Numbered from the stretch's first letter, positions 18,771 to 29,418 are shown. The stretch is DNA of 34,475 nucleotides from Candidatus Lactobacillus pullistercoris (GCA_018883635.1 JAHLFT010000065.1:1-34475); one strand, 5' to 3'. Program-made: numbers and translations. Notes: a model not told the origin generated them from the sequence alone.

Positions 18771-21700
18771 GTGCCATTAACAGAGTTAATTATTGATGGT
18801 TTTAAATCCTTTGCAGATAAGACTACTATCCAGTTTGGTAATGGAATATCCGGGATAGTTGGCCCTAATGGGAGTGGTAAAAGTAATATTACTGAAGCTA
18901 TTCGCTGGGCAATGGGAGAATCTCGCGCAAAAACTCTTCGTGGAAATAATATGAAAGATGTCATTTTTGCAGGAAGTGAGTTTAGAAAGCCCCTTAATAG
19001 TGCCCAGGTAACTCTAGTCTTTGATAATAAAGATCGAAAGTTGAATTTTTCTAGTGATAAAGTTGCAATTACTAGAAAAATTCTGCGTTCGGGTGAAAGT
19101 AATTACTCAATCAACAATCAAAATGTACGTTTAAAAGATGTTCGTGAATTATTCTTGGATTCGGGGCTTTCGCAAAATAGTTTAGCAATTATTTCGCAGG
19201 GAAGAGTAGATCAAATTCTTAATTCTCGACCTGAAGAACGACGTGATATTTTTGAAGAAGCAGCTGGTGTACTTCATTTTAAGCAACAAAAAGAAGCAGC
19301 GGAGAGTCAACTTCAAAAGACAAACGATAATTTAATTCGAATTAATGATTTAGTTAAAGAACTTGAGAATCGTATCGAACCCCTGCATGAACAAAGTTCA
19401 CTTGCCAAAGAGTATAAATTTCAAAAAAAAGGGTTAGATAAAAAATTAAAGACTTTATTAGCTTTTGAAATTCAAACTTTAAATCAAAAAAAGCAAGCAG
19501 TAAAAGATGATGCCGATAAAAATCAAGTCCTTTTAACAAAATTAGATTCAGAGGTTAAAGAATCACAAGCTGCAGTTACACAAAAGAGAAATGAATATAA
19601 ACTTTTACAGGCAAAAAGAGAAAAGCTCCAACAAAAGTTATTAGAGATTACGCAACAATTTTCTGATTTAAATACTAATTTGCAAGTTGAGGAACAATCA
19701 AAACGTTTTGATGAAGCTACTAAAACTGAATATCAAAAACAAATTTCTGAATTAAAGGATCAAATTGCCAAAATCAAAAGAGAATTAGATAATCTTGCTG
19801 AAGAGAAAAATAATTTAGCTATCAAGAAAGATGAACTGCAAGCTAAAAAAGATTCTTTGACAGGTAACTTGAAGGAAAAGCCAGATCAATTAAATAAAAA
19901 ACTCGAGAGGCAGAGAAGTAATTATATTCAATTACTTCAAGATCAAACTTCGATAAACAACAAGCTTGTCTATTTGAAAAATGAATATCAAAGAGCTAGT
20001 GAAGATAAAAATGAACAGAATAATAATATTGAAACGCAGTTGCAAAAGGCACAGCAGGATCTTAAGCGGCTTCAAGGACAAGGACAAAAGTTAACTAAAA
20101 AACGCCGCGAAAATAAGGATCAACTTGATAAATATAACCAAACGCGAGCAAATCTCGATCTAAAAATTACTGAATTAAGACAACAGGTAAGCAAAACTCG
20201 TAATTTATTACAGAAATTTAAAGCCCGTCATGACGCTTTAGTTAATATTCAAAAGCGGCATGAAGGTTATTACTTTGGCGTTAGAAATGTTTTAAATCAC
20301 TTGGATCAGTATCCTGGTGTTATTGGAGTAGTTGGCGAATTAATTACTTTTTCTCAAGAATTAGAAGCAGCGATGACAACTGCGTTGGGTGCAGGTGTAC
20401 AAAATCTTGTTACCGATTCTAGAATGTCAGCTAGAAATGCAATTAATGCTTTAAAACAAAATCATGCTGGGCGTGCTACTTTCTTGCCATTAGATGGTTT
20501 GCGTCAGCATGTTATCCCGGATTCGACAGTTAATACCTTAAAGACTTTTAAAGGCTTCATCGGTGTTGCAAGTCAACTGGTAACTAGCTCAAGTAATATT
20601 GATATTTTGAATGCGATTAATTACCTTTTAGGAAGTGTCATAATTGTTGACAATATTGATACTGCTTTAGCTATTAAACAAAGAGTAAATCGTTACCGTG
20701 TAGTGACTTTATACGGGGATGTAATTTCTCCAGGTGGATCAATGACCGGTGGTGTCAAGAATCAACGAAATGATTCGCCTTTGCAAACTACAGCCGAAAT
20801 TAATTCTTTAAAAGAAAAGATTGATTCCCAGCAAAGAGAATTAGTTAGTTGGCAAAAAGATTTAGATAAACAAGTTGCTGATCAACAATCAATTACGAAA
20901 AAATTAACTGATTTACAAAATAAAGTTCAAGAACTCAATCAAGAGATCAATGAAACTGCTTTAAGCTATCAAAATCAAGAAAAAGAAGTCAAACGACTTC
21001 AAGATGCAAATAATTTATTTATTTCTCGTCAAAATCAACGTCGTCAAGAATTAAATGAATTAAGTGAAAATATTAAGCAGGCAAAAGAAAAACAAGAACA
21101 ACTGGCCGAAAATACGGAACAAGCAAAAATAAAGATGAATGATTTACAGGAGCGAATTAAGAATTTTAATGAACTCAGCAAAAACATTCAAGATAAACTT
21201 AGTCGTTTGGATCCGGAATTAGCGGTTTATTCAAATAAACTGGAAAATTTGTTGAGTAAGCAAAAAGAAAGACAAGTTGATTTAGAGCAAAATCAAAGTC
21301 AGCTGGATAATCTTGAAGAAAAATTAGCAGCTTTATCTAAAAATAGAGAAAATTCTAGTCATAAAAAAGAAGATTTGCAGCAGAAACGTGCTTCATTGCA
21401 AAATTCGCGTAAACAATATGAAGTTGAATTAAGTCAGCTAGCGGCAAAATTAGGACGCTTTGATGCGCAGATCAATCAGCTTGAACAAGTTGCTAGTCGA
21501 AATTATGATTTAAGAAAAGATGCAGCAGAGCAGCAAGAACAATTTTCAATTAAAATAACTAAAATTAGTAGTTTAATGGATCAAAAATTAAATACTTTAA
21601 GTGAAGATTATTCATTAACTTATGAAGCCGCAATTTATCAAGCAAAAGGTGATAATACAGAAGAATTTCGGCAAAAGTTAAAGAAAGCTATAAAGCTGCA

Positions 21701-22337
21701 TCGAATGTCGATTGAAGATATTGGACCTGTAAATCTTGATTCAATCGAAGAATATGAAAATGTTAAAAAGAGATATGACTTTTTAAACGGTCAACAAAAT
21801 GATTTACTTTCTGCTAGATCTGATTTGGAAGAATCCATGACAGAATTAGATAAAGAAGTAAAAGTAAGATTTAGTACGGCGTTTACCAATATTTCCGAAA
21901 GTTTCACAAAAATATTCCCAATTGTCTTTGGTGGAGGAAATGCCAAACTGGTCTTAACTGATCCTGATGATATGCTCAAAACAGGAGTAGAAATTATTGC
22001 CCAACCGCCTGGCAAAAAATTACAAAAATTAAGTTTGTTATCAGGTGGAGAAAGAGCATTAACTGCGATAACATTATTGTTTGCTATGCTGCAGATTAAT
22101 CCTGTACCTTTCTGCGTACTAGACGAGGTTGAAGCTGCCTTAGATGATGCAAACATAGCTCGCTTTGCCCGCTTTTTACAGAAGTATGATATGCATACAC
22201 AATTTATCGTGATCACTCATAGACGTGGTACTATGAGGCAAGCAGATCGTTTATTCGGTGTTGTTATGCAGGAATTAGGTGTTTCAAAAGTTGTATCTGT
22301 TTCATTAAATGATATTAAAGATGAGGTGAATCAATAA
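18771..22337 (+). CDS. smc: Chromosome segregation protein SMC
   Basis: GPNGSGKSNITEAIRW, long coiled coils, hinge (VGVVGELI...), LSGGERALTAITLLFA, CVLDEVEAALDD; GTG start. Confidence 0.98.
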   Translation: MPLTELIIDGFKSFADKTTIQFGNGISGIVGPNGSGKSNITEAIRWAMGESRAKTLRGNNMKDVIFAGSEFRKPLNSAQVTLVFDNKDRKLNFSSDKVAITRKILRSGESNYSINNQNVRLKDVRELFLDSGLSQNSLAIISQGRVDQILNSRPEERRDIFEEAAGVLHFKQQKEAAESQLQKTNDNLIRINDLVKELENRIEPLHEQSSLAKEYKFQKKGLDKKLKTLLAFEIQTLNQKKQAVKDDADKNQVLLTKLDSEVKESQAAVTQKRNEYKLLQAKREKLQQKLLEITQQFSDLNTNLQVEEQSKRFDEATKTEYQKQISELKDQIAKIKRELDNLAEEKNNLAIKKDELQAKKDSLTGNLKEKPDQLNKKLERQRSNYIQLLQDQTSINNKLVYLKNEYQRASEDKNEQNNNIETQLQKAQQDLKRLQGQGQKLTKKRRENKDQLDKYNQTRANLDLKITELRQQVSKTRNLLQKFKARHDALVNIQKRHEGYYFGVRNVLNHLDQYPGVIGVVGELITFSQELEAAMTTALGAGVQNLVTDSRMSARNAINALKQNHAGRATFLPLDGLRQHVIPDSTVNTLKTFKGFIGVASQLVTSSSNIDILNAINYLLGSVIIVDNIDTALAIKQRVNRYRVVTLYGDVISPGGSMTGGVKNQRNDSPLQTTAEINSLKEKIDSQQRELVSWQKDLDKQVADQQSITKKLTDLQNKVQELNQEINETALSYQNQEKEVKRLQDANNLFISRQNQRRQELNELSENIKQAKEKQEQLAENTEQAKIKMNDLQERIKNFNELSKNIQDKLSRLDPELAVYSNKLENLLSKQKERQVDLEQNQSQLDNLEEKLAALSKNRENSSHKKEDLQQKRASLQNSRKQYEVELSQLAAKLGRFDAQINQLEQVASRNYDLRKDAAEQQEQFSIKITKISSLMDQKLNTLSEDYSLTYEAAIYQAKGDNTEEFRQKLKKAIKLHRMSIEDIGPVNLDSIEEYENVKKRYDFLNGQQNDLLSARSDLEESMTELDKEVKVRFSTAFTNISESFTKIFPIVFGGGNAKLVLTDPDDMLKTGVEIIAQPPGKKLQKLSLLSGGERALTAITLLFAMLQINPVPFCVLDEVEAALDDANIARFARFLQKYDMHTQFIVITHRRGTMRQADRLFGVVMQELGVSKVVSVSLNDIKDEVNQ

Positions 22338-23503
22338 TGGGTTTATTCGATAAAATAAAAAAATCTTTATTTGGTAATTTAGATGAAGATCAAGAAGAAA
22401 AAGAAAAACCAAAAAAGAAAAATGAAGAACTAGCTGAAGACGATACTATCCTTGAAAGTAATGCAGAAAATAATGAGGAAGAATCTGATTTAGCAGAAAA
22501 TTCCGAGGATTCAGATATTACAGAAGATGAAGATGCAGAGGCCGCTGAAGAAGACAAACATGAAAAAGCTGACCAGAAGAAACTTTATGAAAAAGGTTTG
22601 GAAAAAACAAATAAAGGCTTTGGCGCAAAATTAAATGCGTTCTTTGCTAAGTTTAGGACTGTTGATGAAGACTTCTTTGATGATCTAGAGGACCTTTTGA
22701 TTGAATCTGATGTTGGTTATCAAACAGCTGAAGAATTAACTGAGCAATTACGTGATGAAGCTAAATTGCAGAAGGCAAAAACACGTGATGAATTAAAACA
22801 GGTTATCGTTGAAAAATTGGTCGCTTTATATGATCAAAATGGTAATGCTGATGATGAAAAATTGATTTATCACGATGATCAAAAGCCAAATGTTTACCTA
22901 TTTGTTGGAGTAAATGGTGCTGGTAAAACTACGACAATCGGTAAATTAGCTAAGCGTTTTAAAGATCAAGGTAAATCAGTACTTATGGCAGCTGCCGATA
23001 CCTTTAGGGCTGGAGCTGTTGAACAATTGGTTGAATGGGGTAAAAGAGTAGACGTCCCCGTTGTGACTGGTAAAGAAAAAGCTGATCCGGCTTCAGTTGT
23101 TTATGATGCAACAAAAAAGGCGTTGGATGAAGGATATGATTATCTATTAGTTGATACTGCAGGTCGACTTCAGAATAAGAAGAATTTGATGAATGAGCTT
23201 GAAAAAATTCAACGAACGATAAAAAAATTAGCTCCTGAAGAGCCAACAGAAACCTTGCTTGTTTTGGATGGCTCTACTGGACAAAATGCATTACTTCAAG
23301 CGAAAGATTTCGATAAAACAACAAAATTAACAGGCTTAGTCTTAACTAAATTGGATGGTTCATCAAAAGGTGGAGTTGTCCTTGCAATTAGAAATGAAAT
23401 GAAATTGCCCGTTAAATTAGTTGGGCTTGGTGAAAAAGCAGAAGATCTTGCTGATTTTGATGCCGCTAACTATGCGATTGGTCTTTTCCATGGTCTAGTA
23501 TAG
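22337..23503 (+). CDS. ftsY: Signal recognition particle receptor FtsY
   Basis: Acidic A domain; NG domain GVNGAGKTTTIGKLA, DTFRAGAVEQL, DTAGRLQNK, TKLDGSSKGG; overlaps smc by 1 nt. Confidence 0.97.
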   Translation: MGLFDKIKKSLFGNLDEDQEEKEKPKKKNEELAEDDTILESNAENNEEESDLAENSEDSDITEDEDAEAAEEDKHEKADQKKLYEKGLEKTNKGFGAKLNAFFAKFRTVDEDFFDDLEDLLIESDVGYQTAEELTEQLRDEAKLQKAKTRDELKQVIVEKLVALYDQNGNADDEKLIYHDDQKPNVYLFVGVNGAGKTTTIGKLAKRFKDQGKSVLMAAADTFRAGAVEQLVEWGKRVDVPVVTGKEKADPASVVYDATKKALDEGYDYLLVDTAGRLQNKKNLMNELEKIQRTIKKLAPEEPTETLLVLDGSTGQNALLQAKDFDKTTKLTGLVLTKLDGSSKGGVVLAIRNEMKLPVKLVGLGEKAEDLADFDAANYAIGLFHGLV

Positions 23504-23549
23504 TGATAAAGTTAAAGTAATAGTTAGATAGAAAAAAGGAGATTTAATT

Positions 23550-24971
23550 ATGAGAGAACCTAGTGCATGTACCACAATTTTAGTAGGTAAAAAAGCCTCT
23601 GTTGATGGCACTACAATGATTGCTCGTAACGATGATACATTTAGACCAATTACTCCACAAAAATTTATCATTGAACCTGCAAGACATGGAGAAAAGAAGC
23701 ATATCAAGTCTTGGTTAAATAAATTTGAAATGGATTTACCTGAGGATGCTCAACGTGTACCAGCAGTGCCAAATGTTGATTATAAACATCGTGGATATTA
23801 CGATGAATCAGGTATTAATGAAGAAAATGTATGTATGTCATGTACTGAATCAACATACGGTAATGAAAGAACCTTAGCTTTTGACCCACTTGTAAAAGAT
23901 GGTTTAGATGAAGATTGTATGCAAACTTCAGTTTTACCATACATTCATTCTGCTCGTGACGGTGTAAAATACCTCGGAATTTTGATTGCCAAATATGGTT
24001 CTCCAGCTGGAAACTCAGTTTTATTCAGTGATAAAGATGAAATTTGGTATATGGAAATCGTAACCGGGCACCACTGGGTTGCTCAAAGAATTCCAGATGA
24101 TTGTTATGCAGCAACTGGTAACCGAGTAGCTATTGAACAAGTTAACTTTGATGATTCAGATAACTTTATGTGGAGTGAAGGCATTCAAGAATTTGTCGAA
24201 AAGCATCACTTAAATGTTGATCACGAAGGTTGGAATTTCCGTCACATTTTTGGTACTTACACTGAACAAGACCGCCACTACAATACTAATCGTCAGTGGT
24301 ATATTCAAAAGTTATTCAATCCATCAATTGAACAAGATCCACAGGATCCAGATATTCCATTTATCCGTAAAGCTGAAAAGAAGATTACCCGTGAAGATAT
24401 TCAATTTGCTTTAGGTTCACACTACCAAGACACGCCATATGATCCATTTGGTAAAGGTACTGATGAAGAAAAGCATCGTTATCGTCCAATTGGTTTGAAT
24501 AGAACCCAAAATTCTCATATTTTACAAATTAGAAATGATGTTCCAGACGATCGTGCTGCAATTATGTGGCTATGTATTGGTGGCCCAACCTTTACGCCAT
24601 ATGTTCCATTCTTTGCTAACATGAGTGATACTGATCCTTCATATAACAATACTTCAATGGATTACAATATGAACGATGCATGGTGGTATTACAAGTCATT
24701 GGCTGCACTTGTTGAAAGTCATTACCCACAATTTGTTCAGCTTGACACTGATTATTTAATTGAATTAAATCGTTACTATCGTGGCCGAGTAGAAGAAATT
24801 ATTAAGGGTGCTGAAGGTAAGTCGGGTGAAGAATTAACTGACTACTTAACAAAGGCTAACCAAGAAACTGTCGCTCATACTAAGAAAGATAGTGAAAAGT
24901 TATGGGGACAAATGATGACTGAATCAATCAATATGTCTAAGCTTACATTCCATATGGATGAGAACTTATAA
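23550..24971 (+). CDS. pepD: C69-family dipeptidase (PepD-type)
   Basis: N-terminal nucleophile Cys context SACTTILVGKKASVDGTTMIARNDD; ~470 aa. Confidence 0.88.
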   Translation: MREPSACTTILVGKKASVDGTTMIARNDDTFRPITPQKFIIEPARHGEKKHIKSWLNKFEMDLPEDAQRVPAVPNVDYKHRGYYDESGINEENVCMSCTESTYGNERTLAFDPLVKDGLDEDCMQTSVLPYIHSARDGVKYLGILIAKYGSPAGNSVLFSDKDEIWYMEIVTGHHWVAQRIPDDCYAATGNRVAIEQVNFDDSDNFMWSEGIQEFVEKHHLNVDHEGWNFRHIFGTYTEQDRHYNTNRQWYIQKLFNPSIEQDPQDPDIPFIRKAEKKITREDIQFALGSHYQDTPYDPFGKGTDEEKHRYRPIGLNRTQNSHILQIRNDVPDDRAAIMWLCIGGPTFTPYVPFFANMSDTDPSYNNTSMDYNMNDAWWYYKSLAALVESHYPQFVQLDTDYLIELNRYYRGRVEEIIKGAEGKSGEELTDYLTKANQETVAHTKKDSEKLWGQMMTESINMSKLTFHMDENL

Positions 24972-24991
24972 TAAAATTTAAGTATATTTTT

Positions 24992-25022
24992 AAAGAGATC
25001 TAGAAAAAATCTAGATCTCTTT
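24992..25022 (+). terminator. Intrinsic terminator after pepD
   Basis: AAAGAGATCTAGA-AAAAA-TCTAGATCTCTTT, 13-bp perfect stem, then T-rich tract. Confidence 0.93.
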
Positions 25023-25098
25023 CTTTTATAGTGTCATAATAGTTGATTGTAATTTACATTTTTGGAGTTGAAATTTACCTTATTAAAAGGAGGAAATT

Positions 25099-25962
25099 AT
25101 GGCACTTTTGATTGCTTTAATTAACATTATTGGTTGGGGATTAATTCCTCTGACCGTAAAAGGAACTCCTGCTCATCAAATTACAGGTATGGGAATAGGT
25201 GCGTCAGTCACAGCCTTTATTATCTATCTTTTTACAAGACCTAGTATTGACGTTACAGTTTGGATAATTGCGATTGTAGCTGGAGCATTATGGACAATCG
25301 GACAGTTAGGACAATTCATTTCATATACTAGAATTGGAGTTAGTGGTACTATTCCACTTTCCACTGGCTTTCAATTAGTGGGTAATTCTTTAATTGGAGT
25401 TTTGATTTTCGGAGAATGGCCAACCGCGATAGCTAAAATTATTGGTTTTATTGCTTTAGCTTGTGTGGTAATTGGAATTGTTCTAAGTTCAAAGAGCGAT
25501 GACAAAGGTTCGGGAGATGCTAACTTTAAAAATATTATGTTTTTGTTAGCTACAACGATTGGTTTTTGGGCTTATTCAAGTTTTCCAAAATTCATTTCAA
25601 GTCATATCAATTCAAAAGTAACTGGATTAGATTATATTTTTCCAGAAATGCTTGGTGTGTTAGTGGGAACAGTAATTTATATTATTTTGTCTCATAATAC
25701 AAAAGTTTATTCGGAAAAAGTTACCTGGAGAAACTGCTTAGCTGGTTTATAATTCGGTATCGGTACTCTATTTTATCTATTTTCAGTAAGAGATAACGGG
25801 GTAACAAATGCCTTTATTTATAGTCAGCTTTGTTCAGTTCTTTCAACTTTCGGTGGAATTATTTTCTTACATGAAACTCAAAGTAAAAAGGAGATGTTTT
25901 ATATTGCTATCGGTTTAGTCTTTATTGTCGGTGGTAGTGTATTAACGGGTTTTGCAAAATAA
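25099..25962 (+). pseudogene. GRP/GlcU-family sugar (glucose/ribose) uptake transporter interrupted by one in-frame TAA at 25750-25752
   Basis: ORF 25099-25752 encodes a multi-TM DMT/GRP-type protein. The same frame continues after TAA as FGIGTLFYLFSVRDNGVTNAFIYSQLCSVLSTFGGIIFLHETQSKKEMFYIAIGLVFIVGGSVLTGFAK* to 25962. Combined length of 287 codons fits the family. Confidence 0.85.
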
Positions 25963-25998
25963 AAAAATGAGTTAGCTTTTATGCTAACTCATTTTTTT
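25962..25998. terminator. Bidirectional intrinsic terminator between the GRP transporter and the APC permease
   Basis: AAAAAATGAGTTAGC-TTTTAT-GCTAACTCATTTTTT with A/T tracts on both sides. Confidence 0.9.
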
Positions 25999-26012
25999 AT
26001 TTTTGATTATGA

Positions 26013-27434
26013 TTATCGATTTAAGCTAGAATGTTTAGCACCATATATTAAATAAATAATTACCCCCAAAATAAACCAAATACCAGCGTATATTTTGGCC
26101 TGGGAATCTAAACCTAAGAAGACAATAAACGCAGCTAAAAATGCTAGGAATGGCAAAATAGGGAAGAGTGGCATTTTGAAGGATGGATCATCAATATCTT
26201 TTCCTTCTCTTTTTCGCAATGGATAAATTCCAATTGAGACAAACATGAATGCAATTAATGTTCCGGCAGAAATTAACTGTGATAAAGCAGCAAAAGGAAA
26301 GATAGCGCCAATCACGATTGCAATGAAAGTAATTGCAAAAACAGCATTATTTGGACGGTGATTTTGATTAATTTTTCCTAACCATTTAGGAAGCATTCCG
26401 TCACGACCAAAAGAATATATTAGTCTCGAACCAGCCATACTCATTCCAATTAAAGCTGTAAACATCCCTAAAACGGCAATAGTTTGAACAATAACTGCAA
26501 TAGCGGGATGTCCTGCAAATCTCAGAGCTAGACCAACTGGTTCAGCGTTTCCTGCATATTTGGCATAGGGCATAATTCCTACCAAAACTAAGCTGACACT
26601 CACAAATAACACGACTGCGATGATTAGAGAACCAATGATTCCGCGCGGCATTGTTTTTTGTGGTTCGATTGCTTCTGCAGAATTGGCGGCAACGGAATCA
26701 AAGCCAATGTATGAAAGAAAAATCATCGCTACACCGGCATAAATTCCTTGAAAACCACCAAATGGACCATTATCAGTTGGATGATATTTGGGAATAAATG
26801 GTACATAATTACAGTTCTTAATTGCAGTTGCACCGACTACCACGAAAAGTAGAATAGCGAAAACTTTTAAAACAACTAACGCATTTTCAACTCGTGCCAC
26901 TCGATTTAAACCAATAGAGATTAAGACGCCAACTAGTGCAATTGAAATAATTGAAACTAAATCAACAATTCCGCCATTTGTTCCAAAAGCGTTGGACAAA
27001 TAAGGCGGCAATTTTAAACCTATGGGTGCAATTAAGGCTCTAAAATTAGCAGATAATCCTGACCCAACGAAGGCTAAGGCAATGAAATATTCTGCTAGTA
27101 GGGCCCAACCAGCAACCCAACCCCAAAATTCACCGAAAATCACATTAATCCAAGAATAGGCAGAACCTGCAAAAGGCATAGCCGCAGCCATTTCTGCATA
27201 GGCAAAAGCGACTAAACCAGCAGCGATTGCTGCTAAGATAAATGAAATTGCAACAGCTGGTCCAGTATGCATGGCTGCAACTTCACCCGGTAAAGTAAAG
27301 ATTGAAGCAGAAACAATGGTCCCAACTCCTAGTGCCAAAATGTCTTTTACTTTTAATGATCTAACCAAATGTCCATCTTTATTTTCATATATTCGAGGAT
27401 CTTCTTTTCGATTCATTTTTTGCCAAAGACTCAT
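26013..27434 (-). CDS. APC-superfamily amino acid permease (CAT/YfnA-like)
   Basis: VKDILALGVGTIVSASIFTLPG, AGSAYSWINVIFGEFWGWVAGW, IGFDSVAANSAEAIEPQKTMPRGI; about 12 TMs; AGGAGG upstream of ATG. Confidence 0.9.
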   Translation of the reverse strand: MSLWQKMNRKEDPRIYENKDGHLVRSLKVKDILALGVGTIVSASIFTLPGEVAAMHTGPAVAISFILAAIAAGLVAFAYAEMAAAMPFAGSAYSWINVIFGEFWGWVAGWALLAEYFIALAFVGSGLSANFRALIAPIGLKLPPYLSNAFGTNGGIVDLVSIISIALVGVLISIGLNRVARVENALVVLKVFAILLFVVVGATAIKNCNYVPFIPKYHPTDNGPFGGFQGIYAGVAMIFLSYIGFDSVAANSAEAIEPQKTMPRGIIGSLIIAVVLFVSVSLVLVGIMPYAKYAGNAEPVGLALRFAGHPAIAVIVQTIAVLGMFTALIGMSMAGSRLIYSFGRDGMLPKWLGKINQNHRPNNAVFAITFIAIVIGAIFPFAALSQLISAGTLIAFMFVSIGIYPLRKREGKDIDDPSFKMPLFPILPFLAFLAAFIVFLGLDSQAKIYAGIWFILGVIIYLIYGAKHSSLNR

Positions 27435-27580
27435 TAAATATTCCTCCTAGTGTTTTATCTTTGATAATATATCATAAAATTAGAATATAATTAAAACATT
27501 CAAAAAAGTATTTTGTAAAACCTTTATTTTTATTGTGATCTAATACTAAAAAGAGAGCATTTTTGCTATACTAAAAAGCG

Positions 27581-27931
27581 GTGAAATATATGGATGAAAT
27601 CACAAAAAATGAAAAATTTGGAGATTTGTACGCCTACTATGGCTCTCTTTTAACTAAAGGTCAACAAAGATATTTTGAGGATTATTATTATAATGATCTT
27701 TCCTTAGGAGAAATCGCTGATAATCATCAGGTTTCAAGGCAAGCTGTCTATGATAATTTAAAGCGTTCTAGCAAAATTCTAGAAAACTATGAAAATAAAC
27801 TTCATATGTTGCGTGATTATAATAAAATTGAAGAAAATATTGCAGATTCAGTGTTAGCGATTGATAATAACGATCTTAAAACTGCAAAAAAAGAATTAAT
27901 TAAACTATTAAATCAAATGAGGGGAGAATAA
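27581..27931 (+). CDS. ylxM: YlxM/p13-family DNA-binding protein, SRP-associated
   Basis: LTKGQQRYFEDYYYNDLSLGEIADNHQVSRQAVYDNLKRSSKILENYE helix-turn-helix; immediately upstream of ffh. Confidence 0.92.
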   Translation: MKYMDEITKNEKFGDLYAYYGSLLTKGQQRYFEDYYYNDLSLGEIADNHQVSRQAVYDNLKRSSKILENYENKLHMLRDYNKIEENIADSVLAIDNNDLKTAKKELIKLLNQMRGE

Positions 27932-27934
27932 CCC

Positions 27935-29365
27935 ATGGCTTTTGAAAATTTAAGTGAAAGAATTCAAAAAGCGTTAAAAAATTTAACTGGTAAAGGTAAA
28001 ATCTCAGAAGAAGATATTAATAAGGCGAGTCGCGAAATTAGATTAGCATTGCTCGAAGCCGATGTTAACTTTAAAGTTGTCAAAGACTTTATTAAAAAGA
28101 TAAAAAAGGAAGCTCTCGGCAAAGAGGTACAAGAAAGCCTAAATCCAGGTCAACAGGTTATTAAAATTGTTAATGACCAATTGACAGAAATGATGGGTGA
28201 AAAGGCGGCTAGTCTAAATAAATCCAAGCATATTCCGACAGTAATCATGATGGTGGGTCTTCAAGGTACTGGTAAAACTACCACAGTCGGAAAACTAGCT
28301 TATCATTTACAAAAGACAGAAAAAGCACGTCCATTATTAGTTGCCGGTGATATTTACCGTCCAGCTGCTATTGATCAGTTGAAACAAATTGGTGAACAAC
28401 TAAAAGTTCCTGTTTTTAGTGAGACTGATCAAAAAGATGTTGCGCAAATTGTCAAATATGGTTTAGCTGAAGCTGAAAAGAATAAAAATGACTATGTCAT
28501 TATCGATACGGCTGGTCGACTTGAAATTGATGAAGCTTTGATGGAAGAGCTTGAACGAGTTAAAGAAGTTGCACAGCCAGATAACATTTTACTTGTTGTT
28601 GATGCAATGACAGGACAAGCTGCTACTGATGTTGCTAAAGGTTTTGATGTGCACCTGGATGTTACTGGGGTAATTTTGACCAAGCTTGATGGTGATACTC
28701 GTGGTGGTGCCGCACTTTCAATTCGTGCCGTCACTGGAAAACCAATTATTTATACTGGTCAAGGTGAAAAATTAACTGATTTAGAAGATTTCCACCCTGA
28801 TAGAATGGCTTCACGTATCTTGGGTATGGGCGATATGTTGACTTTAATCGAAAAGGCGCAACAGGATTATGATGCCAAAGAAGCTGAAAAAGTTGCGCTG
28901 AAGATGAAGGAAAATACCTTCGATTTTAATGACTTTATCGATCAGCTAGAACAAGTTCAAAAAATGGGCCCTCTTGATCAAATTATGAAAATGATTCCTG
29001 GGATGGCCAATAACCCACAATTAAAGAACTTTAGTATTGATGAAAAACAAATAGCTCATACCAAAGCGATTGTCTATTCAATGACACAAGAAGAGCGTGA
29101 AAATCCAGATCTTTTAAATCCAAGTCGCAGACGAAGAATTGCTGCTGGTTCTGGTAGACCCGTTGTTGAAGTCAACCGGATGATAAAACAGTTTAAGCAA
29201 GCTCGTGATATGATGTCGAAAATTACTAAAGGTAATATGAAGGGCTTAGGAAATTTACCAGGAATGAATTCTCCCATGGCTAAAATGGCAATGAGAAGAA
29301 TGGGTAAGAAATTTAAAAAGAATAAACATAAGAAGCTAAAGAAAATGAGAAGATTTCATTCTTAA
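27935..29365 (+). CDS. ffh: Signal recognition particle protein Ffh
   Basis: GLQGTGKTTTVGKLA, GDIYRPAAIDQL, DTAGRLEID, TKLDGDTRGGAALS; M domain with MIPGM and Arg/Ser-rich motif. Confidence 0.98.
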   Translation: MAFENLSERIQKALKNLTGKGKISEEDINKASREIRLALLEADVNFKVVKDFIKKIKKEALGKEVQESLNPGQQVIKIVNDQLTEMMGEKAASLNKSKHIPTVIMMVGLQGTGKTTTVGKLAYHLQKTEKARPLLVAGDIYRPAAIDQLKQIGEQLKVPVFSETDQKDVAQIVKYGLAEAEKNKNDYVIIDTAGRLEIDEALMEELERVKEVAQPDNILLVVDAMTGQAATDVAKGFDVHLDVTGVILTKLDGDTRGGAALSIRAVTGKPIIYTGQGEKLTDLEDFHPDRMASRILGMGDMLTLIEKAQQDYDAKEAEKVALKMKENTFDFNDFIDQLEQVQKMGPLDQIMKMIPGMANNPQLKNFSIDEKQIAHTKAIVYSMTQEERENPDLLNPSRRRRIAAGSGRPVVEVNRMIKQFKQARDMMSKITKGNMKGLGNLPGMNSPMAKMAMRRMGKKFKKNKHKKLKKMRRFHS

Positions 29366-29388
29366 TTAAAAGTGTTAAGTAAAAACCC

Positions 29389-29418
29389 TTTACAGCTTTA
29401 AAAGTTAATGGTATATTA
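29389..29418 (+). promoter_or_regulatory. Candidate rpsP promoter
   Basis: TTTACA-N18-TATATT in the ffh-rpsP gap. Confidence 0.6.

Noticed and set aside
21791-22216. 141-aa minus-strand ORF opposite the smc 3' end
   Set aside because: Antisense to the conserved SMC C-terminal ATPase; no SD or family resemblance; frame-shadow ORF.
22370-22620. Acidic low-complexity repeats at the FtsY N-terminus
   Set aside because: This is the normal variable acidic A domain of FtsY, not a separate repeat element.
24214-24414. 66-aa plus-strand ORF inside pepD
   Set aside because: Alternative frame of a confident CDS with no independent start signal.
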